A stretch of 64,000 nt of DNA from Thermococcus sp. (GCA_027074805.1 JALTCK010000092.1:1-64000); one strand, 5' to 3'. Counted from the stretch's first letter, positions 33,284-42,665 are shown. Notes: generated by a model from the letters alone, not told the origin. Program-made: numbers and translations.

Positions 33284-34576
33284 ATGAACGTTGAGGAACT
33301 CAAGAGGATTCTGTCGGACCAGTGGGAGACCCTCAATGAAAAGCTCGAGAGAGAAAACATCGTTGAGCGCGAGCTGAGGGAGAGAATCCTCGAAAACTTC
33401 AAGCCGACTGCCCATGTGATAACCGGACCGAGAAGGGGCGGGAAGTCGGTTTTATCTGCCACACTTCCGGGAAAGGCCCTCTACGTGAACTTTGAAGACC
33501 CGGCAATGGCCGGCTTTTCCATCGGCGACTACAAAAAACTCCTTCAAGCTGGATACGAGCTCCTCGGAGGGTTCGACTACATAGTCTTTGACGAGGTTCA
33601 GGAGGTTGATGGCTGGGAGAGGATGGTTTCTGCATTGAGGGAGGCCTATCCAACCGTCGTTACGGGAAGCAACGCCCGCTTACTCTCTCGGGAGTTCTCG
33701 ACATATCTAACCGGCAGATATCTGAGCTACACCCTTCTTCCATTCTCCTTCAGGGAGTTCTTGACGTATAAAGGTCTCAAGCCCGAAGTCAGGACGACGA
33801 GGGACGAGGCGAGGATAAAGAGGGCTTTGCTCGAGTACATCCAGCGCGGAGGCTTTCCAGAGGCGTTGGATTTTGGCAGGGAGTACCTCATTAACCTCTA
33901 CAACGACATCATCACGAGGGACGTTGTAGTTCGTTACGGCATCAGGAACGTCCGCGAGCTTAAGGAGGTTGCCTTCTACCTTTTCTCAAACTTCTCAGGC
34001 CGGTTCACCTACAACAAAATCAAGAACCTCCTGGGAATCGGGAACGTTGAGACGGTCAAGAACTACGTTGAGTACCTTGAGTCGGCTTATCTGGTCTTTG
34101 AGCTCCCAAAGTTCTCCTTCAAGCCGAAGGAGGTTTTGAGGGGCGATAAGAAGGTCTACGCTGTTGATACTGGCATGGTGAACGCCATAGTCCCAAAGGT
34201 CTCGGAGAACATCGGCAGGCTCATGGAGAACGCCGTTTTCCTTGAACTCCTAAGGCTCAAGCACTACGGAAAACCAGGCGTTGAAATCTACCACTACAGG
34301 GATGGAAAGGGTGAGATTGACTTCGTTCTAAGGGACGGTGAGAAAACAGCTCTTATCCAGGTCACCTATGCCTCTGGGGAGGAGGATGTAGCCCCAAGGG
34401 AGCTGGAGAACCTGTTCAGGGTGGTGGGGCTCTTCGGCGTGAAGGAAGGAACTGTAGTGACGTGGGAGTATTCCGGGGAGTTCAAGAGGAACGGGTTCAG
34501 GGTCAGAGCGGTTCCGCTCTGGAGGTGGCTTTTAAACCCACACGTCAAACTTTTTAACCTCGAAGCGGACTTTTGA
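33284..34576 (+). CDS. AAA+ ATPase with DUF4143 domain
   Basis: 430 residues. N-terminal P-loop HVITGPRRGGKSVL, Walker B YIVFDEVQEVDGW, sensor GSNARLLS, then LPFSFREFL and the C-terminal DUF4143 nuclease-like part with FLELLRLKHYGK...IDFVLRDGEKTALIQVTYASG. The last part has the E...D-E-x-K layout of restriction-endonuclease-like folds. These ATPases are frequent, often lineage-variable genes in Thermococcales; function is not settled. Repeats at 33195-33262 suggest autoregulation. Confidence 0.88.
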   Translation: MNVEELKRILSDQWETLNEKLERENIVERELRERILENFKPTAHVITGPRRGGKSVLSATLPGKALYVNFEDPAMAGFSIGDYKKLLQAGYELLGGFDYIVFDEVQEVDGWERMVSALREAYPTVVTGSNARLLSREFSTYLTGRYLSYTLLPFSFREFLTYKGLKPEVRTTRDEARIKRALLEYIQRGGFPEALDFGREYLINLYNDIITRDVVVRYGIRNVRELKEVAFYLFSNFSGRFTYNKIKNLLGIGNVETVKNYVEYLESAYLVFELPKFSFKPKEVLRGDKKVYAVDTGMVNAIVPKVSENIGRLMENAVFLELLRLKHYGKPGVEIYHYRDGKGEIDFVLRDGEKTALIQVTYASGEEDVAPRELENLFRVVGLFGVKEGTVVTWEYSGEFKRNGFRVRAVPLWRWLLNPHVKLFNLEADF

Positions 34577-34583
34577 CAGGTGG

Positions 34584-35444
34584 ATGTCATTGCTCGTCGA
34601 TGCAATCGTCGAGGTCGTAAGGCTCGCGGTGACGACGATTCCAGAGGATACCGTTGAGGCCCTTAGAAGAGCCTACAAAATGGAAGAGGATAAGATAGCA
34701 CGCTTCAACTTTGAAAACATCCTCAGGGCCATTGAGATCGGAAAAGGGAAGTCGATACCCGTCTGCCAGGACACAGGAACGATGACCTTCTTCGTCAAAG
34801 CGGGAGTGGAGAGCCCGTTTTTGGGTGAAATCGAGGGGGCTATAGTCGAGGCCGTCAGGAGGGCAACCCGAGAGGTTCCCCTCAGACCGAATGCCGTTGA
34901 TATTTTGAGCGGGAAGAACTCCGGCGACAACACTGGAAATGGCGTTCCGATAATCCACTGGGAGCTCGTTGATGGAGACGAGGTTGAGATAGCCGTCCTC
35001 CCCAAAGGGGGTGGGAGCGAGAACTGCTCGGCTTTGGCGATGCTGACCCCGGGAGAAGGCTGGGAGGGGGTCAGGAGGTTCGTGGTGGAGCAAGTCAAGG
35101 CCTGCGGTGGGAAGCCCTGCCCGCCGGTGATAATTGGGGTGGGCGTCGGTGGTGGTGCCGACTATTCGCTGAAACTGGCCAAGAAAGCCCTCCTGAGAAA
35201 GGTCGGCGAAAGGAACCCCGACGAGAGGATAGCGAAAATCGAGGGGGAGCTTTTGGGGGAGATCAACGCCCTTGGGATCGGGCCGATGGGAATGGGCGGG
35301 AAAACAACGGCCCTTGACGTTAAGATCGAGGTCGCCCACAGGCACCCGGCGAGCTTTCCGGTCGGCCTGATAATTCAGTGCTGGGCCAACAGAAGGGCGT
35401 TTCTAAGGCTAAAACCGAACGGGGGGGTAGAAGTATGGCAGTGA
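34584..35444 (+). CDS. fumA: Fumarate hydratase class I, alpha subunit
   Basis: 286 residues from ATG 34584; TTG 34590 is better spaced from AGGTGG and may be the true start. Cluster cysteines are in PVCQDTGTMTFF, GSENCSAL and CGGKPCPP, as in two-subunit class I hydro-lyases. With the following subunit it interconverts fumarate and malate using a labile [4Fe-4S] cluster. Malic enzyme is encoded next door on the other strand. Confidence 0.92.
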   Translation: MSLLVDAIVEVVRLAVTTIPEDTVEALRRAYKMEEDKIARFNFENILRAIEIGKGKSIPVCQDTGTMTFFVKAGVESPFLGEIEGAIVEAVRRATREVPLRPNAVDILSGKNSGDNTGNGVPIIHWELVDGDEVEIAVLPKGGGSENCSALAMLTPGEGWEGVRRFVVEQVKACGGKPCPPVIIGVGVGGGADYSLKLAKKALLRKVGERNPDERIAKIEGELLGEINALGIGPMGMGGKTTALDVKIEVAHRHPASFPVGLIIQCWANRRAFLRLKPNGGVEVWQ

Positions 35445-35881
35445 AGCTGAGAACGCCCCTGAGCGAAAAAGACGTCCTCAAGCTTAGGGCCGGGGATATC
35501 GTCTACCTCTCGGGGGAGATAGTTACGGCCAGGGACTCGGCCCACAGGAGAATCCTAAGCCTCCCGAGGGAAGAACTGCCCTTCAACCCAGAAGGAGCGG
35601 TGGTATACCACTGCGGACCGGTCGTGAGGAGAAAAGGGCAGGAATGGGAGATCGTCTCGGCGGGGCCAACGACGAGCGCGAGAATGAACCGCTACCTCGA
35701 TGGTATCTTAAGCCTCGGCGTGAGGGGAATAATCGGGAAGGGGGGAATGAGGGCTGAGCCCTTCAAGGGCCGGGCTGTTTACTTGGCCTTCACAGGTGGC
35801 GCAGGTTCCCTCGCCGCGGAAAGCATTAAACGGGTTAAAGCCGTCCACTGGCTCGACCTGGGGATTCCCGAGGCGTTATGA
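35435..35881 (+). CDS. fumB: Fumarate hydratase class I, beta subunit, with premature TGA
   Basis: 148 residues from ATG 35435 (MAVKLRTPLSEKD), overlapping fumA by 10 bp. DSAHRRI, YHCGPVV, SAGPTTSARMN, IGKGGM and FTGGAGSLAA are the family landmarks. The frame stops at TGA 35879-35881 after LDLGIPEAL, yet the same frame continues for 22 codons (VLEDEDFPLVVAMDANGG...) to TAG 35948-35950. In related beta subunits this position is a tryptophan in an EA(L/I)WVLEVE-like stretch, so TGG appears to have become TGA. The product would lack its C-terminal strand. Confidence 0.85.
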   Translation: MAVKLRTPLSEKDVLKLRAGDIVYLSGEIVTARDSAHRRILSLPREELPFNPEGAVVYHCGPVVRRKGQEWEIVSAGPTTSARMNRYLDGILSLGVRGIIGKGGMRAEPFKGRAVYLAFTGGAGSLAAESIKRVKAVHWLDLGIPEAL

Positions 35882-35940
35882 GTTCTCGAGGATGAGGACT
35901 TTCCCCTCGTAGTTGCCATGGACGCGAACGGCGGGAGCCT

Positions 35941-37203
35941 CTACCGATAGTTTTTCCTCCCCTCGTTTATCGGGGCTATGAATCTCGAATAGAACTCCCT
36001 CAGCTCCCTCACGTGCTCCTCGACCTCCTCGGGCTTGATTTTTCTCCTCGCGAGGCCCTCCCTGATGGCCTCCTCAGCAACTGCCCTGGCTTCCTTCGGG
36101 TAGACCTCCGGGTGGAGCGGAGAGGGGATTATTCTCTCTTCGCTTATCTCGTCCTCCGACAGGACGGAGGCTATCGCCTTCGCCGCCGCTATGTTCATCC
36201 CGAGGCTTATGTCCCTGGCTCTAACGTCGAGGGCCCCCCTGAAAATCCCAGGAAAGCCGAGGACGTTGTTTATCTGGTTTGGGTAGTCGCTTCTTCCGGT
36301 CGCCACTATTCTCGCTCCGGCCCTTTTGGCCTCCTCAGGGCTTATCTCCGGAACGGGATTGGCCATCGCAAAGACTATCGCATCGTCGGCCATCCTCTCT
36401 ATCATCTCGCGCTTCACTATGCCCCCAACGCTCACGCCTATGAACACATCTGCCCCCTCCAGGGCCTTTTCGAGGTCGCCTTCGATCCCGTGGACGTTGT
36501 ACTCCGCTATTTCACGCTTGTAGGGGTTGAGGTCTTCCCTTCCCTGGTGGATTATCCCCCTGCTGTCGCTCACCACTATCTCCCTCACCCCCACGTGGCG
36601 GAGGAGTTTGGCTATTGCAATTCCCGCCGCTCCGGCGCCGCTTATGGCCACCTTTATTTCGCTGAACTCCTTTCCCACGAGCTTTAGGGCGTTTATTAGG
36701 CCTGCTAGGGTTACTACGGCAGTGCCGTGCTGGTCGTCGTGGAAGACGGGTATATCGAGCTCTTCCTTTAGTCTCTTCTCGATTTCAAAGCACCTTGGGG
36801 CGGAGATGTCCTCGAGGTTTATCCCGCCGAAGCCGGCTGAGATGAGCTTTACTGTTTCTACGATTTTATCGACTTCCTTGGTGTCGATCAGTATTGGGAA
36901 GGCATCAACTCCGGCCAAAGCTTTGAAAAGGACGCATTTGCCCTCCATTACAGGCATTCCGGCTTTTACACCTATGTCCCCCAGTCCAAGGATAGCAGAG
37001 CCATCGGTTACCACAGCCACCGTGTTCGGGATCACGGTGAATTCGCCAGGATCAGAGCCGTTGGCTATCGCCTTGCAGGGTTCAGCAACTCCTGGAGTGT
37101 AGGCCAAGCTCAGGTCCTCGCGGTTTCTGAGGGGAACCTTCGGGATGACCTCTATCTTCCCGTTCCCCGGGAAGTTGTTCCTGTGGAACTCGAGCGGATC
37201 CAT
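35941..37203 (-). CDS. Malic enzyme (NAD(P)-dependent, decarboxylating)
   Basis: 420 residues from ATG 37203 (MDPLEFHRNNFPGNG). SLAYTPGVAEPC, the metal site HDDQHGTAVVTLAG, the dinucleotide loop ISGAGAAGIAIAKLL and FAMANPVPEISPE identify a short prokaryotic malic enzyme without phosphotransacetylase domain. It links malate and pyruvate. It converges on fumAB, making a fumarate-malate-pyruvate segment. The stop lies 59 bp past the fumB TGA and overlaps the lost fumB tail. Confidence 0.93.
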   Translation of the reverse strand: MDPLEFHRNNFPGNGKIEVIPKVPLRNREDLSLAYTPGVAEPCKAIANGSDPGEFTVIPNTVAVVTDGSAILGLGDIGVKAGMPVMEGKCVLFKALAGVDAFPILIDTKEVDKIVETVKLISAGFGGINLEDISAPRCFEIEKRLKEELDIPVFHDDQHGTAVVTLAGLINALKLVGKEFSEIKVAISGAGAAGIAIAKLLRHVGVREIVVSDSRGIIHQGREDLNPYKREIAEYNVHGIEGDLEKALEGADVFIGVSVGGIVKREMIERMADDAIVFAMANPVPEISPEEAKRAGARIVATGRSDYPNQINNVLGFPGIFRGALDVRARDISLGMNIAAAKAIASVLSEDEISEERIIPSPLHPEVYPKEARAVAEEAIREGLARRKIKPEEVEEHVRELREFYSRFIAPINEGRKNYR

Positions 37204-37339
37204 TCTATCACCGCGGGTGATTGTCAGCTAAACGTTAAAAAGCCATCGCTTTCAGTTGGAATTAAACTTGGGGATGTCCATAGCCTTGGCGCGTCCTACC
37301 AAAACTTTTTAAAGCCACGCCCTTTCACTACTACCGGAT

Positions 37340-37417
37340 GGGCCGGTAGCTCAGCCTGGTATGAGCGCCGCCCTCGCAAGGCGGAGGCCGCGGGTTCAAA
37401 TCCCGCCCGGTCCACCA
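37340..37417 (+). tRNA. tRNA-Ala (anticodon CGC)
   Basis: 78 nt including an encoded CCA. Acceptor arms GGGCCGG and CCGGTCC pair with a G3-U70 wobble, the alanine identity element. D arm begins TAGCTCAG, the anticodon stem CCGCC/GGCGG closes loop CTCGCAA giving CGC, and the T loop is GTTCAAATC. A TTTTTAAAGC promoter-like element lies about 30 bp upstream. Confidence 0.96.
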
Positions 37418-37467
37418 GCTTCTTAGTCTTTCTTCGGCAAGGGTTCAAAGCAACGTTTATAGTTGGC

Positions 37468-37578
37468 ATGGCGGTCTTCAAGGTGCTAGTGCGTTTTTCT
37501 CTGGATGAATGCAGTATAGTAGAGGCCGGGGAGTATGTTAAGAAACTTGCGAAGATAAGTTCTAGAATGCTTCCTTAA
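37468..37578 (+). other. Short open frame downstream of tRNA-Ala, doubtful
   Basis: A 36-codon frame (MAVFKVLVRFSLDECSIVEA...) begins 50 bp after the tRNA. No ribosome binding site; the TATA-like GTTTATAG is only 7 bp before the ATG. It may be a gene remnant. No repeat of the tRNA 3' end was seen nearby, so I do not call an attachment site. Confidence 0.2.
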
Positions 37579-37592
37579 AAATGGATGGGGAT

Positions 37593-39518
37593 TTAAAGCT
37601 TCTTTCCAATCCCCAAACCGGCTAAGAATGCCACCAGGCCTATGACTGCTAACAAGGCAATTTCGTAGGGGTTGCTGTTTTTCTGGGTCTGTGTTTCGGT
37701 AGTCGAGGAAGTTTCAGGCGAGGGAATCGGAATGTTAGGAATCTCTGTGGAGTTATTTGATGTTACCTTTGGAAGGGGGTGGGTCGAGAGGAAGAGTCCA
37801 GCAGTTTCTCTTGCATACTGGTAGAATATCATCGCACTTTCCAGATCCTGGATATTCTGACTCTTTTCAGCGCTCTTCTCGTAACTCTCGGCGAACTCGT
37901 AGTACGCCATTGCCAGGATGGGCTTAATACCACTGGCTTGGGCGATTCCAATGGCAGTCTCTGCTCCCTTCTTCATCTGTGCCAGCTTCTCGGTTAGCAC
38001 GGTCCAGTTGCTTATACCGAGGGTGTCTAAGAAAACCTGCCCCTGAACACGCGCCTCCATTGCCGTAAAGAGTGCAGCTGAGTATTTTCCGTCCTCATAA
38101 TACTGCTCTGCCTGCTGGATGCTGTTGGTCAGGTCGCCGGCGGTGTTCCCGTACATGGACTCGATGTAGGTTGCTATCAAGCTTGACTCATCTATGTAAT
38201 CTCTCGCAGTAGCTTTTATAACGTCCTCACTTATTACCTCCCCGCTCGCAAACCTCTCTCCGAGTTTTGTCCAGAACACTGCTGTTTTTGCCCTCTCGTA
38301 GGCATACGCAGCCTCGCCTATGGCGTCCCAGTAATCCTGGCTGTAGTAGTACTTCCAGGCACTCTGAAGGGCACTTTTGGCTTGTTCAACCCTCTCCTGA
38401 GCGGCTGCAATGGCCTGAAGCATTGTAATGCCCCTTATAGTAACGTTCGAAGCGATTCTTTCTGAGGAGTTTATTTCGGAGTTGACCTCCTGAAGGAGCT
38501 TTTCGACGTCATCTGCAGTGTTGGTGTTGAGGTACCACTGGACATGCCTTATTATAATCCTGGCTTGGAAGTCCTTGCTTAGTGCGGTGTAGTACATGTC
38601 CTCATCCATGGCCTCCTTTGACTGATTTAGGGTGCCTGCTGCATCGTCTAGGGCTTGTTTGAGTGTTGTATATGTTGTGTAATCCACGTTGCTCTCCTTA
38701 AGCTCCTTCGAAACATCCTGATAGTACGAGGTGGTGTTCTGGTAGTCCTTTATTGCATCATCCTTCAGGAATGAAGTATCTATTCTCACATAGGTGGGGG
38801 CTTGTGGTTTGGGAAGCTGGTGCCCCGTGAAGTAGTAGACGGCTTGGTATATGTCGCTCACCTCAAGAACCTGAAGTCCCCACCTTTCCTTGGCATACTT
38901 AACCACGTCAACCCTTTCCGTCTGGCTTTTTATCTCAACTATTCCCCCAACTTCCCTCTTCTCTGTCTGCTGGACGTACTGGATTCTCTGTCCCTGTGGT
39001 ATCAGGAAGAGGTCGACCCCGGCTTCGTGAGCCGCCGCTGCCTTTTCGAGTATTCCACCTACAGGCCCTATGGTCCCGTCTGGGTTTATCATACCCGTCA
39101 TCATGACTTTTGGGTTGATCTTCCATCCTTCAAGAGCGGCTATTATTCCAACGGTCATGGTCCCGCCAGCGGATGGACCGCCTATTATGGGTGTATCCGC
39201 CTTTATTTGGATGAAGACGTCGTATTTACTCATGTCTTTTCCAGTAACTTTCCCAGCTATCTGTGCCGCTAGCCTTGCACTCGCTTGCATATCAACCTCT
39301 GCTAGGGGCCAGGTCTCAACGTAGACGTGACCACTTCCGGGGGCGACTGTAATGACGAAGTCCGTTACGACTCCAACCAGCTGGCCACTTGATGTCTTAG
39401 ACACCGCTGGTGCTTTTAGGATCACTGTATGCCCTTCGCTAGGGCACTGGGCAGCCGTCGATGGCAGCAAGGGCAGGAGTAGAAGGAGCAGAAGTGCTGC
39501 CATGATTTTCTTTCTCAT
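37593..39518 (-). CDS. Secreted/membrane Lon-type (S16) serine protease-like protein
   Basis: 641 residues. A signal peptide (MRKKIMAALLLLLLLPLLPS) is followed by a Lon protease fold whose Ser-Lys dyad is S116 in GGPSAGGTM and K159 in GGILEKAAAAHEAG, spaced 43 as in Lon. No ATPase domain. The long helical middle and a Thr/Ser-rich stretch lead to a C-terminal membrane anchor (IALLAVIGLVAFLAGLGIG). It probably works outside the membrane, tethered to the cell. Confidence 0.88.
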   Translation of the reverse strand: MRKKIMAALLLLLLLPLLPSTAAQCPSEGHTVILKAPAVSKTSSGQLVGVVTDFVITVAPGSGHVYVETWPLAEVDMQASARLAAQIAGKVTGKDMSKYDVFIQIKADTPIIGGPSAGGTMTVGIIAALEGWKINPKVMMTGMINPDGTIGPVGGILEKAAAAHEAGVDLFLIPQGQRIQYVQQTEKREVGGIVEIKSQTERVDVVKYAKERWGLQVLEVSDIYQAVYYFTGHQLPKPQAPTYVRIDTSFLKDDAIKDYQNTTSYYQDVSKELKESNVDYTTYTTLKQALDDAAGTLNQSKEAMDEDMYYTALSKDFQARIIIRHVQWYLNTNTADDVEKLLQEVNSEINSSERIASNVTIRGITMLQAIAAAQERVEQAKSALQSAWKYYYSQDYWDAIGEAAYAYERAKTAVFWTKLGERFASGEVISEDVIKATARDYIDESSLIATYIESMYGNTAGDLTNSIQQAEQYYEDGKYSAALFTAMEARVQGQVFLDTLGISNWTVLTEKLAQMKKGAETAIGIAQASGIKPILAMAYYEFAESYEKSAEKSQNIQDLESAMIFYQYARETAGLFLSTHPLPKVTSNNSTEIPNIPIPSPETSSTTETQTQKNSNPYEIALLAVIGLVAFLAGLGIGKKL

Positions 39519-39575
39519 AGCTCACCACCGCTTTTTCGTTTTCGAGGGTTAATAAAGAGTTTGTGGTGCAACCCT

Positions 39576-39836
39576 CTAACGTCTCCAGAGGGCCAGAACA
39601 AAGAGAATCAGGAATAATACCTCGAGTCCTCCGATAGCTAAGCCCACATCTCTCTCGATCCATTCCGTCAGCTGCAGCAGCTCAACTCCCTTTTTAATCG
39701 CTAGGAGAAGGAACGCAACGAGCAGGTAGAGTGCCGGCCTTAAGTGACTCTTTTTGTACGCTATGAACGAGACTCCTGCAAGTATCAAAGATAGCATCAA
39801 CACTATGAGTGCGAGGACTATTTCCATGCTTATCAT
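39576..39836 (-). CDS. Small membrane protein, three helices
   Basis: 86 residues from ATG 39836 after GGTGATGAAAA; three hydrophobic segments (VLALIVLMLSLILAG, ALYLLVAFLLLAI, LEVLFLILFVLAL). It overlaps the stop of the ArsR-type regulator upstream (ATGA), so the two are coexpressed. Such membrane proteins next to winged-helix regulators are common in Thermococcales; role unknown. Confidence 0.75.
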   Translation of the reverse strand: MISMEIVLALIVLMLSLILAGVSFIAYKKSHLRPALYLLVAFLLLAIKKGVELLQLTEWIERDVGLAIGGLEVLFLILFVLALWRR

Positions 39837-40342
39837 TTTTCATCACCTATCCCTGTTAGGAAGTCTATAAGATTGTCGGCAAGGTTCTCCCATATACTCG
39901 GTCTGTATTCTTTAATCACCCTTGCTATAGTTTCGGGGTCGTAATTCAGGCTGTATATCAAACTCCTTCCCCTCTCCTCCGCGCTAACAATTCCAAGCTT
40001 TTTCAGCTCACCCATATGGTAGCTCACAGTCGGCTGACTGAGACCGAGGGAAGCCGCTATCTCTCCCTGCGAAAGGGGACCCATCACCAAGAGTAGGAGG
40101 ATTTTTCTCCGACTCTCCGTTGAAATGGCTATTAGGAGCTTTTGAGCTTCCTCTTCAAAGCCTTGAGGGAATAGATATCTTCTCTTCCCGACCTTCCTTG
40201 AAAATACCTTCCCCTCCCTTTCCAGCTTTCTAAGGTGGTACTGGAGGTCCCCTATTCCCACACCCAGCTCCCTGGCGAGCCCTCTGAAGGTTATCCCGGG
40301 TTTATTCTTTATAGCCTTGAGTATCTCATTACGCCTCTCCAT
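39833..40342 (-). CDS. Winged-helix transcriptional regulator with two wHTH domains (ArsR-like)
   Basis: 169 residues. First wHTH at about 4-50 (ILKAIKNKPGITFRGLARELGVGIGDLQYHL), second at about 75-130 (RKILLLLVMGPLSQGEIAASLGLSQPTVSYHMGELKKLG). The second is a typical ArsR-like DNA-binding unit with wing EERGRSLIY. No metal-binding cysteines. It heads a two-gene unit with a small membrane protein. Confidence 0.85.
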   Translation of the reverse strand: MERRNEILKAIKNKPGITFRGLARELGVGIGDLQYHLRKLEREGKVFSRKVGKRRYLFPQGFEEEAQKLLIAISTESRRKILLLLVMGPLSQGEIAASLGLSQPTVSYHMGELKKLGIVSAEERGRSLIYSLNYDPETIARVIKEYRPSIWENLADNLIDFLTGIGDEK

Positions 40343-40518
40343 TTTTGACCCTTAAACCCTGTGGTTCATTCCTCTATTGAGTATCCTTCACCCCTTTTAT
40401 TTTCATCGGTTTTTGGAAGATCAGCCCACGGCTTTTCGATTTTTCTCTCATTTTCGTTTGTATCTTAACATTTCGACGGATATAGATAGTAACATGAAGG
40501 GTATCTTTTTATAGTAAA

Positions 40519-41211
40519 ATGTCCAAAATTTTGTTGGTGTTAATCGTGGGGCGCGGGGTAGGTAAGGTTTTGGATGGTTTCCTCCCTGGAGAGTCTGTTC
40601 TAGTGGAATATGAGGCGTATTCCTCCCCAGAGATGCTCTTGGCCCTGCTCCAGAACTATTCGTTAGTTAGGGGTAGGGCTTTGGTGGTGGATGATGTCGT
40701 TGACGCGTTCTCTGAGTACCTGACACGCCTCAGATTGATGGGATTCAATGTTGAGCCAATCCTCAGAGCCTCCGTAATCAAGATCGGAGGTTCCAAGAGG
40801 GTCGGGGACGTGAGGGGAGTCCTCGAGGTTGACAAATACAGACTTGACTTCAAGTACTATGACGTCATATACAAGAACCTGGCCTTCGATGACACGGTGA
40901 TAAACCCAGTTCTCGGGATATACAAGCTCTTTGGACTCTTCAGCAGGCACGAGCTCATGAGACTGGTCAGAAACATAGCATCGTATGTGGGCAGAAGGAG
41001 TAGGATAGCTTTCTATTTTGTAAATGTGGACGTTGTCGAAAGACTCTCTCCTGAAATGCTACCGTTCCTTGAGGAAGTCTCAAGTAGCATACTCCGGTGG
41101 GGCCGTGAGGGCAGAAACTACAGGCTGGATGTTCTGAAAGCCTGCAATGAAAACATCATCGGCACCCGTGTCGTCATGGAGATGAGGGAAATAATGGAAG
41201 GGAAGCTCTGA
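40519..41211 (+). CDS. DUF257-family Thermococcales protein
   Basis: 230 residues, beginning MSKILLVLIVGRGVGKVLDG; contains GRALVVDDVVDAFSEYL and YFVNVDVVERLSPEMLPFLEEV. The general layout is like a RecA/KaiC-type fold without a P-loop, as in the Thermococcales-specific DUF257 family. No function established. Transcribed alone; TATA-like TTTTTATAG lies about 10 bp upstream of the ATG, so start could be leaderless or further in. Confidence 0.6.
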   Translation: MSKILLVLIVGRGVGKVLDGFLPGESVLVEYEAYSSPEMLLALLQNYSLVRGRALVVDDVVDAFSEYLTRLRLMGFNVEPILRASVIKIGGSKRVGDVRGVLEVDKYRLDFKYYDVIYKNLAFDDTVINPVLGIYKLFGLFSRHELMRLVRNIASYVGRRSRIAFYFVNVDVVERLSPEMLPFLEEVSSSILRWGREGRNYRLDVLKACNENIIGTRVVMEMREIMEGKL

Positions 41212-41212
41212 G

Positions 41213-41797
41213 CTAGATTTTTTCTAGGAGCTTCTTTCTCTTCTCCTCATACTCCTCTGGGCTTATAACACCCATGTCGTAGAGTTCCTTCAGTTTTTTC
41301 AGCTTCTCAAGCGGGTCTTCCTTCTCTCCCACGGGGGTTTCGTGGTTTATAACGCCCCCCGCAGGTGCCACACGGGTAACGAGTTCCTCGGGCTTTTTCA
41401 GAGTCCATTTCTCACTCGTCAGACCCTTATCAACCTCTATTGTCACTGGTTCTAAAGCTATCGCGTTCAGAGCATCCTTTATGGCGTTTATGGTCTTTCT
41501 TGCCTGCTCCTTGTTCATCCATCCGAGTCTGAGCCTTATGTTCTCTTCGCCTTTTATTATGAACTCCGAGGAGATTATCCCCAGCTCGACCCTAATCTCC
41601 TTGAGCTTCTGGTAGGGGAGGGCCTTTATCTCGTACCTCCCGAGAACCTTCTCGTCGAGGTAGATTATCCTCCTGTCGGTTACGATTACCCACTTCGGCC
41701 TTTCGAGGCTCACCTTCTTCTTTACCGTGAATAGAACCCTCTCCCCCGGCTCGAGGTGTCTTTTAAGATGCTTTGGGAGTTTGATGTTCTCGCTCAT
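41213..41797 (-). CDS. PH-like domain plus C-terminal SHOCT protein
   Basis: 194 residues from ATG 41797 (MSENIKLPKHLKRHL) after GGTGGGAAG. An N-terminal bacterial PH-type module (PGERVLFTVKKKVSL, WVIVTDRRIIYL, KLKEIRVELGI) is followed by a linker and the short oligomerisation helix pair LKKLKELYDMGVISPEEYEEKRKKLL, the SHOCT motif. Cytoplasmic; function unknown. Confidence 0.8.
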   Translation of the reverse strand: MSENIKLPKHLKRHLEPGERVLFTVKKKVSLERPKWVIVTDRRIIYLDEKVLGRYEIKALPYQKLKEIRVELGIISSEFIIKGEENIRLRLGWMNKEQARKTINAIKDALNAIALEPVTIEVDKGLTSEKWTLKKPEELVTRVAPAGGVINHETPVGEKEDPLEKLKKLKELYDMGVISPEEYEEKRKKLLEKI

Positions 41798-41888
41798 CTT
41801 CCCACCACTTTTCATTCAGCGTTCATCCTATATCACTTTTTCCCAAAGCCCTTTAAGAGGAAAGGGTGAAACCAACCTGGTGGTAGTT

Positions 41889-42665
41889 ATGGACTTTGAC
41901 AAAAAGCCCCTCATCGGCATGGTTCATCTCAAGCCCCTTCCCGGCTCTTACCTCTACGCCGGTAATTTAGACGGAATCATTGAGTCCTCATTGAGAGATG
42001 CTAAAATCCTGGAAAAAGCGGGCTTCGACGCGATAATGGTCGAAAACTTTGGTGATGTTCCCTTCCCAAAGCACGCTGATAAGACAACAGTTGCCGCTTT
42101 CACCGCCGTTGCAAAGGAAATCCGAAAGGAGGTCAGCCTCCCTCTGGGAATAAATGTTCTCAGGAATGATGGTATTGCCGCTTACTCCATAGCCTATGCC
42201 GTAAAGGCAGATTTCATCCGGGTCAATGTCCTGAGCGGTGTGGCCTACACTGACCAGGGAGTAATAGAGGGGATAGCCCACGAGCTTGCAAACCTGAGGA
42301 AGCTCCTCCCGAGCAGAATACGGGTCTTTGCCGATGTACACGTTAAACATGCGGTTCATTTCTTCGACTTCGAGGACGCCATAAGGGACACTGTCGAGCG
42401 CGGTTTGGCCGATGGTATCATTGTAAGTGGAAGGGCAACTGGAAAGCCCGTCGATACCGAAAAACTTGCCCTTGCGAAGAAAATCTCGCCGGTTCCCGTT
42501 ATAGTAGGCTCAGGAACCAGCTACGACAACCTTCCAGAACTCTGGGGGCACGCTGATGGATTCATAATTGGAACTTGGATAAAGCGTGAAGGTAAAGTCG
42601 AGAATGAAGTTTCTTTGGATAGAGCAAGGAAACTGGTCGAATTGGCGAAGAGTCTTCGATCTTGA
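41889..42665 (+). CDS. BtpA/SgcQ-family protein
   Basis: 258 residues from ATG 41889 (MDFDKKPLIGMVHLKPLPGS) after TGGTGGTAGTT. VHLKPLPGSYLY, FDAIMVENFGDVPF, ADFIRVNVLSG and a C-terminal VIVGSGTSYDNLPEL phosphate-site-like motif fit the BtpA TIM-barrel family. Known members affect photosystem I stability in cyanobacteria; the archaeal role is unknown. Confidence 0.85.
   Translation: MDFDKKPLIGMVHLKPLPGSYLYAGNLDGIIESSLRDAKILEKAGFDAIMVENFGDVPFPKHADKTTVAAFTAVAKEIRKEVSLPLGINVLRNDGIAAYSIAYAVKADFIRVNVLSGVAYTDQGVIEGIAHELANLRKLLPSRIRVFADVHVKHAVHFFDFEDAIRDTVERGLADGIIVSGRATGKPVDTEKLALAKKISPVPVIVGSGTSYDNLPELWGHADGFIIGTWIKREGKVENEVSLDRARKLVELAKSLRS

Noticed and set aside
37183..37578. Open frame of 131 codons on the plus strand across the tRNA
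   Set aside because: It runs through the tRNA-Ala gene and the antisense of the malic enzyme start; no coding signature except the short end noted separately.
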